Below, one piece after another: positions 44,021-51,951 of a stretch of DNA of 64,000 bases (positions are counted from its first letter, which is position 1; each line of letters begins with the position of its first letter). The DNA lies in the NCBI GenBank assembly GCA_024684435.1, contig JAIKWV010000032.1:95240-159239 (forward strand), given 5' to 3'. The translations under genes were made by a program, and so were the position numbers. The notes under the pieces are model-generated. The model was not told the DNA's origin. It searched no databases and saw only the letters and a program-made list of their open reading frames with translations. This stretch comes from Clostridiales bacterium. GTDB lineage: Bacteria; Bacillota; Clostridia; Oscillospirales; Acutalibacteraceae.

Positions 44021-44539
44021 TTAAATATGCTTTTCGTTGATGGCTTTGTCTCCGCTTTCAAGCGCCGTCATACCCGAACGTGAAAGCTCCACTATGCCGT
44101 GGACCGACATAGCTGAAATAAAGCCGTCTATCTGCGCGCTCTCACCGGTAAGCTCGGCGGTTATGGTAAGATGGCCTATGTCCTTTACTCTGGCGCCGTA
44201 TGAGCCTATGGTTTTGAGCACCTTTGCCCTGTCTCTGTTTATGCAGTGGACCTTTATCAGAAGCAGCTCGCTTGAGATTATATTGTTCTCCGTCAGCCTG
44301 ACGAGACTTACAACATCCTCAAGCTTAAGTATCTGCTGTTCGACCTGATTAAACTGAGAAGGCTCCACCTGAGCCACAATGGTCATCCTTGAAAAATCAT
44401 CCGTCTCCGTTTCGCAGACAGTAAGGCTCTGAATGTTGTAGCCTCTGCGGGCAAGCAAACCTACAACTCTCTGCAAAACACCTGCGCGGTTCCTTACAAG
44501 AGCCGACAATGCCAGGTTTTCCGTCATAATTATCATCAT
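44021..44539 (-). CDS. ilvN: Acetolactate synthase small (regulatory) subunit
   Basis: A 172-residue IlvN/IlvH-type regulatory subunit: N-terminal ACT domain with LVRNRAGVLQRVVGLLARRG (about 12-31) and YNIQSLTV, and the second ALS_ss C-domain. It binds valine and feeds back on the catalytic IlvB, which is not encoded nearby. The start is uncertain: in-frame ATGs lie at 44539, 44536 and 44527 without a strong site, and an AGGAAGCGG-ATG in another frame lies just upstream. cimA follows on the same strand. Confidence 0.9.
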   Translation of the reverse strand: MMIIMTENLALSALVRNRAGVLQRVVGLLARRGYNIQSLTVCETETDDFSRMTIVAQVEPSQFNQVEQQILKLEDVVSLVRLTENNIISSELLLIKVHCINRDRAKVLKTIGSYGARVKDIGHLTITAELTGESAQIDGFISAMSVHGIVELSRSGMTALESGDKAINEKHI

Positions 44540-44650
44540 GCGATCCGCAAGGTACACGAAAACGGGACATCCGCTTCCTGTGCCGGGATCGCTGCTCCTT
44601 TCTGATTTTTCGCATTATCATACATATTGAAATAATGCTTATATAGTTCA

Positions 44651-44685
44651 AAAACGGGGTCGACATCAGCCGCCCCGTTTTATGT
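44651..44685 (-). terminator. Terminator after the GPH transporter gene
   Basis: AAAACGGGG (44681-44673 on minus) pairs with CCCCGTTTT (44659-44651), followed by TTGAAC; it lies between the transporter stop and ilvN. Confidence 0.8.
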
Positions 44686-44700
44686 TTTTGATCTTTCTGT

Positions 44701-46242
44701 TTATTCTGTGGGAGCCTTTACGCCGTCTGCCTCAAGCTCGTGAGCCATTATCGCGGCTGCGCGGCGGGCTGCAAGTTCTTCATACATCTGCTTACGGGTC
44801 TTTGAATCGATGTTGTAGAACAGCTTGGGAATAAGTCCGAAGATTCCCGTTGCGAAGGGAAGAAGGGTACACATCATAAACAGCTTATATTCCGTGGCAG
44901 AAGTCTGATTGAGGTAATCCTCGCCTTGTCTGACACCTATTTTACTCATGATGAAGGTCTTGATACTTCCGCCCAAATATGTAACAAGTTTCTGCGCAAG
45001 GTTCTTGGCGACGCCTGTCATTCCCTCTGTACGGAAACCGTTTTTCCATTCACAGTAGTCTATAGCCTCATTGCGAAGCTCCTCGGGAATGACCTTGTAA
45101 AGTCCGTAGTATGACATGAACAATGACTCTTGAAGCATAAATGCCGGGATCATGGCTTTGAGCTTCTTGTAATTATGGTTGATAGAACCTACAAAGAAGA
45201 CTCCCAGCATAAGGAAGCTGTTGCAGTGGCTGGTAAATATCCAAATGAGTTTCGAGGAAAATCTTTCTCTTGCCCAAGGAACATAAGAATAACTCAGGGG
45301 AGAAATAATGGCGCCGGGAATGCCCACAATAAGATACATTGAGGAGAAGTTCAGGACGCTTTTGTAATATACGTCCACACCTGAGCTTAAGCTGAAAGCG
45401 CTGACAAAATCCGAAAGAGTAAGAATAAGCAACGGCTTATTGGTGATGATCGATTTAAAAGAATCTATGATACGGGGCTTGTCAACAGATTGCGGTACGC
45501 GTTCCTTGGTCACTATGGCAAAGTATGTCGCCAGCATACCGCTGACAGCGACTGTACCTACGCCAAATACAACGAACAGCTTGCGTATCTTTGTTTCAAT
45601 AATGCGCTGGGCTATCTTGCCCTTTTTGCTGTCGATGATATCCATGAAAATGCTCAGAAGCTGCTCGGGCAACTTCTCGCAGAAACCGGAAAGCAGGTTC
45701 GCAGCGGTGATCAATCGTGTTCTGTCGCGGATATCCGGGGTAATGGTGGCTATGATACCCGTCCTTGAAATACCGTTCAGGGTGCCCGTCAGAGAATTAA
45801 AGAGCGACAGCACTACATAAGTCACTAACTTGGGCGTATATTTCGCCGCAAGCCCTCCCGGTATGGATGCGAAGAGCAAAGGAAGCGACCTGAAAAGCAG
45901 CGCTACGGGAACACCGTAAACCATATAAAGTATGAGATAGGGGCGGAATTTACCGAATCTGGTCCTCGTCCGGTCAATAATAGCGGCAAGGAAAATATCG
46001 TTTATTATGTCCCAAATACCGACAATAAAATCAAATACGGTCCTGAATTTATAGTCAATAACAAGACATCTGCTAAGAAATGTTTCGTTCTGTCTGTCTA
46101 TATTGAAGCTCGCTGAAACATCGAAAAGAATAAAAGCAATCGTTTCTTTTGTGCCAACATATCTGCGTCCCTGTGATTTATGTTGAGCCGGAGAAGCTTT
46201 TTTTTCAGCGACTTCTTCGTTTCCTTTTTTCTTTGACGCCAA
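44701..46242 (-). CDS. GPH-family (MelB-like) sugar:cation symporter
   Basis: A 513-residue MFS_2/GPH transporter with about 12 helices. The loop motif DRTRTRFGKFRPY (about 89-101) is the family's conserved cytosolic loop; an Asp in the first helix region (FDVSASFN) may help cation coupling. Family members import melibiose, xylosides, glucuronides and similar sugars with Na+ or H+. No glycosidase adjoins it, so the sugar cannot be named. N-terminal and C-terminal charged tails are longer than usual. TTG start behind AAAAGGAGGG. Confidence 0.85.
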   Translation of the reverse strand: MASKKKGNEEVAEKKASPAQHKSQGRRYVGTKETIAFILFDVSASFNIDRQNETFLSRCLVIDYKFRTVFDFIVGIWDIINDIFLAAIIDRTRTRFGKFRPYLILYMVYGVPVALLFRSLPLLFASIPGGLAAKYTPKLVTYVVLSLFNSLTGTLNGISRTGIIATITPDIRDRTRLITAANLLSGFCEKLPEQLLSIFMDIIDSKKGKIAQRIIETKIRKLFVVFGVGTVAVSGMLATYFAIVTKERVPQSVDKPRIIDSFKSIITNKPLLILTLSDFVSAFSLSSGVDVYYKSVLNFSSMYLIVGIPGAIISPLSYSYVPWARERFSSKLIWIFTSHCNSFLMLGVFFVGSINHNYKKLKAMIPAFMLQESLFMSYYGLYKVIPEELRNEAIDYCEWKNGFRTEGMTGVAKNLAQKLVTYLGGSIKTFIMSKIGVRQGEDYLNQTSATEYKLFMMCTLLPFATGIFGLIPKLFYNIDSKTRKQMYEELAARRAAAIMAHELEADGVKAPTE

Positions 46243-46376
46243 TACAATCCCTCCTTTTAAAAATATATAACAGTTATATTATAGCACGTTAATGACCGTG
46301 TTTTCAACAGGTACAAAATATTTGTATACAGTGACAAAAATCTGCCTTTGAATTTGTCACTGTGTACAAGTCGGGA

Positions 46377-48191
46377 TCAATCGTCATCCAGCTTGAGAAC
46401 AGCCATAAACGCCTCCTGCGGCACCTCCACCGTACCGAACTGGCGCATCCTCTTTTTGCCTTCCTTCTGCTTTTCAAGCAGCTTCTTTTTTCTTGTGATA
46501 TCGCCGCCGTAGCACTTTGCCAGCACGTCTTTACGCATGGCCTTTACGGTCTCACGGGCAATGACCTTGCCGCCGATAGCTATCTGGATAGGTATTTCAA
46601 ACATCTGGCGCGGAATATTTTCCTTGAGCTTTTCGGCGATCTTTCTGGCTCTGCCGTACGCCTTCTCCGAATGGATTATAAACGAAAGGGCGTCGATAAT
46701 GTCTCCGTTGAGCAGAACGTCAAGCTTTACAAGATCCGACTTCCTGTAATCCGCGATCTCGTAATCAAATGAGGCGTATCCCCTGGTACGGGATTTTAAG
46801 GAATCAAAGAAATCGTAAATTATTTCATTCAAGGGCAGCTCATAGAAAATATCCACCCTGTCCGATGAAATATAGGTCATGTTTTTGAAAACGCCTCTGC
46901 GCTCCTGGCACAGATCCATGATAGCCCCCACATACTCCGGAGGGGAATAAACGTGGGCGTTTGTAAACGGCTCCTCACAGTAAGTTATCATTGCGGGATC
47001 GGGATAGTGGGTGGGATTGTCTATCTCCACCATGGAATTGTCGTTAAGATGTATCTTATAAACAACGCTGGGTACGGTGGTGACAAGGTCAAGATCGTAC
47101 TCCCTTTCAAGGCGTTCCTGTATTATCTCAAGGTGAAGCAGACCCAAAAAGCCGCAGCGGAAACCGAAGCCCAGCGCGCCGGAGGTCTCCGGTTCATAGG
47201 ACAGGGACGCGTCGTTGAGCTGAAGCTTTTCCAAAGCGTCCCGGAGATTTTCGTAATCCGCTCCGTCCGCGGGATAGATGCCGCAGAACACCATGGGGTT
47301 CACACGTCTGTAGCCAGGCAGGGGTTCAGCCGCAGGGTTCTGCGCCGTGGTGACCGTGTCGCCCACACGGGCGTCGCTGACGGTTTTGATAGATGCGGTG
47401 ATGTAACCCACCTCTCCGGAATACAGAGCCTCCGCCGACACCATGCTCTGAGCCGACATATGACCCACTTCCACAACGGTGAACTCCGCTCCCGTGGCCA
47501 TCATTCTCATCGTGTCCCCTACTCTGAGCACTCCGTCCTTGACGCGCACATAGACGATAACGCCCTTGTAGCTGTCGTAAATGGAATCGAAAATAAGCGC
47601 TCTCAGGGGCTTGCTGTCGTCCGCGTCCAAAGGCGCGGGGATATCCTCGACTATACGCTCCAGCACCTCCGCCACATTTTCACCGGTCTTGGCGGAAACT
47701 CTGGGCGCCTTTGAGCAATCAAGTCCGATAACGTCCTCGATCTCAGCCGCCACCCTTTCCGGGTCCGCCGCAGGCAGGTCGATCTTGTTTATGACCGGCA
47801 CTATCTCCAGATTGTGGTCAAGGGCAAGATAGGTGTTTGCAAGGGTCTGCGCCTCTATGCCCTGGGAAGCGTCAACTATGAGTATTGCCCCCTCGCAGGC
47901 GGCAAGGGAACGGGAGACCTCATAATTGAAGTCCACGTGACCGGGAGTATCGATCAGGTTAAGGGTATAATCTTTCCCATCCTTGGCGGTATATTTCAGG
48001 GTCACGGCGTGAGCCTTTATGGTGATGCCGCGCTCACGTTCAAGCTCCATGTTGTCAAGTATCTGCGCCGTCATATCACGGAGAGCCACGGAATCCGTCA
48101 GTTCAAGCAGTCTGTCCGCAAGAGTGGATTTACCGTGGTCAATATGGGCTATTATACTGAAATTTCTTATGTTTTCTTTCGGTACCGGCAA
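46377..48191 (-). CDS. lepA: Elongation factor 4 (LepA), back-translocating GTPase
   Basis: A 604-residue translational GTPase. G1 AHIDHGKS (15-22), G3 DTPGHVDF, G4 NKIDLP and G5 region SAKTG are intact; the LepA-specific C-terminal domain with [20 protein letters not shown] (cited in part) and [21 protein letters not shown] (cited in part) is complete. LepA aids ribosome assembly/initiation and stalled elongation. The start is either TTG at 48191, 6 nt after GAGGTG, or GTG at 48200; the TTG gives the family-like opening [11 protein letters not shown]. Confidence 0.95.
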   Translation of the reverse strand: MPVPKENIRNFSIIAHIDHGKSTLADRLLELTDSVALRDMTAQILDNMELERERGITIKAHAVTLKYTAKDGKDYTLNLIDTPGHVDFNYEVSRSLAACEGAILIVDASQGIEAQTLANTYLALDHNLEIVPVINKIDLPAADPERVAAEIEDVIGLDCSKAPRVSAKTGENVAEVLERIVEDIPAPLDADDSKPLRALIFDSIYDSYKGVIVYVRVKDGVLRVGDTMRMMATGAEFTVVEVGHMSAQSMVSAEALYSGEVGYITASIKTVSDARVGDTVTTAQNPAAEPLPGYRRVNPMVFCGIYPADGADYENLRDALEKLQLNDASLSYEPETSGALGFGFRCGFLGLLHLEIIQERLEREYDLDLVTTVPSVVYKIHLNDNSMVEIDNPTHYPDPAMITYCEEPFTNAHVYSPPEYVGAIMDLCQERRGVFKNMTYISSDRVDIFYELPLNEIIYDFFDSLKSRTRGYASFDYEIADYRKSDLVKLDVLLNGDIIDALSFIIHSEKAYGRARKIAEKLKENIPRQMFEIPIQIAIGGKVIARETVKAMRKDVLAKCYGGDITRKKKLLEKQKEGKKRMRQFGTVEVPQEAFMAVLKLDDD

Positions 48192-48265
48192 AATATTCAC
48201 CTCTGGAAGTTTATACTTATTTTATAGTAACAAAAAAAGTCGGAAATATCAACAATAATTTTTAT

Positions 48266-48294
48266 TTGACTAAACGAAGTTAATGTATTAAAAT
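48266..48294 (+). promoter_or_regulatory. Sigma-A promoter for the foldase-like lipoprotein
   Basis: TTGACT at 48266-48271, 17-bp spacer, TAAAAT at 48289-48294, 43 bp before the TTG start. Confidence 0.75.
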
Positions 48295-48337
48295 AATAAG
48301 CTGACAGTCGTATATTTCAGAAAATGAGGTGCGCAGA

Positions 48338-49312
48338 TTGAAAAAGGTCGTTGCTTTGGTTTTGACACTGTCGGTTTTTCTTTCCCTGGCGGCGTGTTCC
48401 GTATCCTTTGGAGAAAAGTATGCCCTGACCGTTGACGGTGTGCGCGTTTCCGATGAAATATACAGCTACTACCTTGACGCGGTGATATCCGATCCCGAAA
48501 AATACGGTCTTGAGCCGGAGCCGGACAAGGCTTCCGTCCGCGAAAAGGTAAAATATTTGTGCACCGAATATGTCGCTGTCTGCAGCGAGTACGCCAACAT
48601 GGGGCTTGAGCTTGGCGTATCCTCAAAATACACAGTATCGGACAGGGTGGGAAAGCTCTGGCTTACCTTCGGCAGTTATTATGGATCAAAAGGCATATCG
48701 AAGCAGACCATAACAAAAATAGAAACTTATAACGCCACCCGGGACGCGCTGTTCACGGCATACTACGGAGAAAACGGTACAAGAGCCGTCAACTCCGACG
48801 AGGTCAAAAGATATTTTGAAACGAATTATGTGGGATTCAGAGCCATCATAGGCTACTTTTTCAAGTCAGATGAAAACGGCACCGAGATACTGATGACCAC
48901 TGAGGAAAAGACAGAGACTGTCAAGAAGTTCAACGAGATGAAGGATCAGATCGACGCCGGCACAAACATTGAAGATCTGGGCAACGCGGGCGCAGGCACA
49001 TACGGAATAAACTACGCGGATTTCACCGTACTCAAAAGCGACAGCGCAGATTATCCCATAGGCTTCTTTCAGGCGGTGTGGGCGTTGGAAAACGGCAAAG
49101 CCTCCACATTTGCGTTGGATAACTATGTGTTCCTTGTAGTCCGTGAAGACCTTTCAAAGAAGGAAGACGGCTATTTTGAACAGTACCGCGGTGACTGCCT
49201 CAAAGCTCTTCGTTCAGATGAGTTTGAGCGGATAGTTGACTATATGGTCGGACAATACAGCGCAAAGGAAAACGATCTTGTAATAAACGGACTCTTCAAG
49301 AAATACCGCTGA
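48338..49312 (+). CDS. Lipoprotein with SurA/PrsA-like foldase features
   Basis: A 324-residue lipoprotein (lipobox LAAC, Cys20). After it, KYALTVDGVRVSDEIYSYYL resembles the start of SurA/PrsA N-terminal chaperone domains, and the second half (about 175-295) has the size of a parvulin domain, though the usual catalytic residues are not evident. It probably acts outside the membrane in folding of secreted proteins; catalytic activity is doubtful. TTG at 48338 is chosen because GAGGTG lies 6 nt upstream; the GTG at 48329 has no good site. Confidence 0.75.
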   Translation: MKKVVALVLTLSVFLSLAACSVSFGEKYALTVDGVRVSDEIYSYYLDAVISDPEKYGLEPEPDKASVREKVKYLCTEYVAVCSEYANMGLELGVSSKYTVSDRVGKLWLTFGSYYGSKGISKQTITKIETYNATRDALFTAYYGENGTRAVNSDEVKRYFETNYVGFRAIIGYFFKSDENGTEILMTTEEKTETVKKFNEMKDQIDAGTNIEDLGNAGAGTYGINYADFTVLKSDSADYPIGFFQAVWALENGKASTFALDNYVFLVVREDLSKKEDGYFEQYRGDCLKALRSDEFERIVDYMVGQYSAKENDLVINGLFKKYR

Positions 49313-49379
49313 ATCGGTTTGACGGAAAATTATTTTGTAATGCGAATAATATAGTTAAAAAATTTTGGAGGTAATTTTT

Positions 49380-49937
49380 ATGGTATTGGCAGCAGTCGGA
49401 AAAAACGGCACGGGAAAAGACTATTTTCTTGAGTACATTTCCAAGAAGTATGAGCTTCCCATGGTATCCATCGGCGACATCGTAAGAGAGCTTGCGGCAA
49501 AGGACGGACTTGAGCTCACCCGCGAAAATCTTCACAAGACATCCCAGAAGTACATGGGCATGTACGGTCAGACCTTCTTCCCCGAGCAGATAGTTAAAAA
49601 GATCAAGGAATCCGGCAAGGATATTTTCCTTGTTTCCGGCGTTCGTCCCCTCTCCGATGTCAAGTTCCTCAAGGAGCAGTTCGGCGATGAGTTCGTTCTC
49701 GTTGACATCGTTATCAGCGACGATATGGTAAGGTACGGGAGAATGCTCGCAAGAGGTTCCGAGCGTGACGGCAAGGACATAAACAAGCTCCGCGAATACG
49801 ATGAGGGCGAAGAAAAGATATTCCAGACCTCCGAAACGGAAAAGCTCGCTGACGTTGTTATCAAAAATGACGGAACAGTTGAGGATTTTTACGCCGCCAT
49901 CGAGGATTTCTACGCAAAGTACGTGCTTAAGAAATAA
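49380..49937 (+). CDS. Small P-loop kinase, UPF0200/dephospho-CoA-kinase-like
   Basis: A 185-residue nucleoside-kinase-type protein with P-loop GKNGTGKD (7-14), VSGVRPLSDVKFLKEQF (about 90-106) and RGSERDGKDINKLREYDE, the pattern of COG0237/UPF0200 proteins related to dephospho-CoA kinase and dNMP kinases. UPF0200 members are best known from Archaea; true CoaE motifs are not obvious, so the substrate is open. GGAGG precedes the ATG at 49380. Terminator-like hairpin follows. Confidence 0.75.
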   Translation: MVLAAVGKNGTGKDYFLEYISKKYELPMVSIGDIVRELAAKDGLELTRENLHKTSQKYMGMYGQTFFPEQIVKKIKESGKDIFLVSGVRPLSDVKFLKEQFGDEFVLVDIVISDDMVRYGRMLARGSERDGKDINKLREYDEGEEKIFQTSETEKLADVVIKNDGTVEDFYAAIEDFYAKYVLKK

Positions 49938-49954
49938 GCTGTAGACCGAAAATG

Positions 49955-50002
49955 AAAAGTCCTCCTGTGATACAAGGAAAGTACCATGGGAGGCTTTTTG
50001 AT
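49955..50002 (+). terminator. Terminator after the kinase gene
   Basis: AAAAGTCCTCC (49955-49965) pairs with GGGAGGCTTTT (49988-49998, one bulge), followed by TTGATT. Confidence 0.7.
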
Positions 50003-50031
50003 TATTCGTGATCTCAAGTGAGGGTATGCCC

Positions 50032-50307
50032 ATGAAACCGTTTTTGTATTATCTTCTGATCGTATCCGTTTTATCTTTTTTGATAACCGTACACGATAAA
50101 CTGGCGGCTAAGCGCCGCACAAGACGGGTACCTGAAAACGTTCTGCTTCTGTTCTCCGCTCTGGGCGGCAGCGCCGCTATGTACATAACGATGCTCATCA
50201 TCCGCCACAAGACGCGGCATCCTAAATTCATGATCGGTATCCCGGTGATCTTCGTTATGCAGGTCTGCCTGATCCTTTTCGTCCTGTGGAAGTTCAAATT
50301 TTTATAA
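50032..50307 (+). CDS. DUF1294 membrane protein
   Basis: A 91-residue protein with about three membrane helices and the DUF1294 marks DKLAAKRRTRRVPE (about 21-34), LLLFSALGGSAAMYI and RHKTRHPKFMIGIPV. Function of the family is unknown. The ATG at 50032 follows GAGG at 8 nt; upstream in-frame ATGs lack a site. A bidirectional terminator separates it from the convergent deacetylase. Confidence 0.85.
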   Translation: MKPFLYYLLIVSVLSFLITVHDKLAAKRRTRRVPENVLLLFSALGGSAAMYITMLIIRHKTRHPKFMIGIPVIFVMQVCLILFVLWKFKFL

Positions 50308-50331
50308 AACGATCATTATCCCCCGAGGAAA

Positions 50332-50376
50332 GCAAAAAGCCCTCCCGAAGAATAACACGGAAGGGCTGCTTTGCTG
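50332..50376. terminator. Bidirectional terminator
   Basis: AGCAAAAAGCCCTCCCG (50332-50348) pairs with CGGAAGGGCTGCTTTGCT (50359-50376), T-rich on both strands. Confidence 0.75.
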
Positions 50377-50392
50377 TCAGATCTCTGATGTT

Positions 50393-51331
50393 TTAATTGG
50401 TCTTCTGTTCAACTATGGGTCTGGAATAAACTGTTCCGTTTGTAAGCTCCTTACCCCTCATTGCGGCAAGCTCGCTGACAGAAACTATCTTCCATCCGTC
50501 CTTTACGAGCTTGGGTATAACGTCCTTGCACACATCAAGGGTCATCTTGTTCATATCATGCATAAGGACTATTTCTCCGTCCCGTATGAAGTTGAGCAGT
50601 TTATTTTCTATTGATTTTTTGTCCGCCTCGATCTGAGCCGCGGAACGGCTGTCATTTTTCTTGATCTTGTACGCCCAGTCTCTGGTATCGTAAGACCAAA
50701 GGATTATGGGCCTGTTGACGGACTCTTTCACCGTGTTGTTGTAGGCGCCGTAAGGCGCGCGGAAAAGCCGCACGGTAGTACCCGAAACTTCCTCAATAGC
50801 CTTGATAGAGCTGCTCAGATCAGACTTTATCTCGTCCGCGCTGAGCTTTGAATAATTCTTATGGCTGTAACTGTGCGTACCCACCTCACAGCCTGCGTCT
50901 ACGATGTTTTTAACAATGTTAGGATATGTCTTGGCATTCTGTCCCAAAATAAAGAAAGTGGCTCGCGCATTGTTTTCCTTAAGGACTTTCAGCACCTCGT
51001 TTGTAATAGTCGCATTAGGTCCGTCGTCAAAAGTAAACGCGGCATATCTTGCCTCTCCGTCATATTTTTCGGTAGTCACCGGCGGTGGAGCGACTGTTGC
51101 CGCCTCAGTCGCGGGCGCAGCGGAAGTACCCGCTGTTGTGTCGGCAGTTGATCCCGGAGCCGTGGCTTCTTCTGTCCCTGCTTTATCCGACTGCGACGCC
51201 GTTGTCCCCGTGACCCCGTTATCTTTCGGAGTCGATTTTGACGAAGAAAAATGAATTATGACAAAAGCAACGGATAGAACGATTACAAGCACCGAAAGGA
51301 TATTCACAATGTTTTTGTTTCTCTTTTTCAA
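50393..51331 (-). CDS. Polysaccharide deacetylase (NodB homology, CE4)
   Basis: A 312-residue exported enzyme: signal anchor (about 9-28), Thr/Ala/Pro-rich linker to about residue 88, NodB domain to about 300. Motif 1 TFDDGP (100-105) supplies the catalytic Asp and metal Asp, motif 2 HSYSH (153-157) the metal His pair, motif 3 RAPYG (191-195), and the later VLMHDM contains the motif-5 His. It removes N-acetyl groups from peptidoglycan or another glycan. TTG at 51331 is chosen for its spacing to GAAAGG; TTG at 51349 is the alternative. Confidence 0.92.
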   Translation of the reverse strand: MKKRNKNIVNILSVLVIVLSVAFVIIHFSSSKSTPKDNGVTGTTASQSDKAGTEEATAPGSTADTTAGTSAAPATEAATVAPPPVTTEKYDGEARYAAFTFDDGPNATITNEVLKVLKENNARATFFILGQNAKTYPNIVKNIVDAGCEVGTHSYSHKNYSKLSADEIKSDLSSSIKAIEEVSGTTVRLFRAPYGAYNNTVKESVNRPIILWSYDTRDWAYKIKKNDSRSAAQIEADKKSIENKLLNFIRDGEIVLMHDMNKMTLDVCKDVIPKLVKDGWKIVSVSELAAMRGKELTNGTVYSRPIVEQKTN

Positions 51332-51365
51332 CAGGATTCGACCTTTCAAGTTTTATGACATCTGA

Positions 51366-51395
51366 ATTATACAACACTCATTTGACAAAAATCAA
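51366..51395 (-). promoter_or_regulatory. Sigma-A promoter of the deacetylase gene
   Basis: On minus: TTGATT (51395-51390), 18-bp spacer, TATAAT (51371-51366). An inverted repeat TTTGAC...GTCAAA (51381-51408) covers the -35 box. Confidence 0.65.
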
Positions 51396-51545
51396 CAAAA
51401 TAGTCAAACTTTAATATTTTGTAACTTTTTGTATTTTTACTGTTTTCAAAACAGATCAATTAAAGCAAATTTTTCCCTTTGCGAATTACATTTATACGGT
51501 TCAAAGCGAATCGAAAATAAATCCAAAAATTTTTTGCTTTTTCTA

Positions 51546-51574
51546 TTGACATGCCGTTAAATGTTTGCTATAAT
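51546..51574 (+). promoter_or_regulatory. Perfect consensus promoter for the tRNA-Leu pair
   Basis: TTGACA at 51546-51551, 17-bp spacer, TATAAT at 51569-51574; the first tRNA begins 15 bp later. Confidence 0.92.
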
Positions 51575-51589
51575 AACCACTGTTCTCTT

Positions 51590-51673
51590 GCGAGAGTGGC
51601 GGAATCGGCAGACGCGCACGTTTGAGGGGCGTGTGGTAATCCCGTACGGGTTCAAGTCCCGTCTCTCGCACCA
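51590..51673 (+). tRNA. tRNA-Leu (GAG)
   Basis: 84 nt with encoded CCA. Acceptor stem GCGAGAG (51590-51596) pairs with CTCTCGC (51663-51669); discriminator A. The anticodon loop TTGAGGG gives anticodon GAG. A long variable arm (class II tRNA) and GGTTCAAGTCC T-arm are present. Confidence 0.95.
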
Positions 51674-51705
51674 ATCGGGTTCCCTCACAGGGGGCCCGAT
51701 TTTTA
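51674..51705 (+). terminator. Terminator-like hairpin between the two tRNA-Leu genes
   Basis: ATCGGG (51674-51679) pairs with CCCGAT (51695-51700), with an inner CCCT/GGGG pairing, followed by TTTTT. The second tRNA has no promoter of its own in the 46-bp gap, so read-through must occur. Confidence 0.6.
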
Positions 51706-51719
51706 AAATTATCATAAAT

Positions 51720-51806
51720 GCGGGTATGGCGGAATTGGCAGACGCGTTAGATTCAGGTTCTAATGGTCGCAAGGCTGTGCAGGTTCAAGTCCTGTTACCC
51801 GCACCA
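51720..51806 (+). tRNA. tRNA-Leu (CAG)
   Basis: 87 nt with encoded CCA. Acceptor stem GCGGGTA (51720-51726) pairs with TACCCGC (51796-51802); discriminator A. Anticodon stem TTAGA/TCTAA with loop TTCAGGT gives anticodon CAG; long variable arm. Confidence 0.95.
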
Positions 51807-51814
51807 CCGGAAAA

Positions 51815-51843
51815 GAAGCAAGTTTTTTAACTTGCTTCTTTTC
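51815..51843 (+). terminator. Terminator of the tRNA-Leu pair
   Basis: GAAGCAAGTT (51815-51824) pairs perfectly with AACTTGCTTC (51829-51838) around TTTT, followed by TTTTC. Confidence 0.9.
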
Positions 51844-51847
51844 AATT

Positions 51848-51950
51848 ATGTGTTCTGTTGCACGAAACGTGATGTATGCTTACACGAGTGATGTGTGCCT
51901 TCGGCACGATTAACGGAACACATAACATCCCTGCGATAGGCGGATATCGC
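51848..51950. repeat. Palindromic intergenic element with 12-bp terminal inverted repeats
   Basis: ATGTGTTCTGTT (51848-51859) and AACGGAACACAT (51912-51923) are inverted repeats with one mismatch. Inside are two related units starting GTGATGTATGC and GTGATGTGTGC, each with a small hairpin. A GCGATA/TATCGC stem-loop (51933-51950) follows, abutting the stop of the CFI-box gene. Confidence 0.5.
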
Positions 51951-51951
51951 A

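Noticed and set aside
44540..44700. T-box or leucine/valine leader before ilvN
   Set aside because: No T-box consensus or specifier stem and no run of regulatory codons; the main hairpin is the terminator of the upstream transporter gene.
46953..47714. Long open frame antisense to lepA (about 250 codons)
   Set aside because: lepA is plainly real on the other strand; the antisense frame has no ribosome binding site and arises from codon bias.
51590..51806. Integration site at the tRNA-Leu genes with a genomic island downstream
   Set aside because: No integrase and no repeat of the tRNA 3' end was seen in the following sequence.
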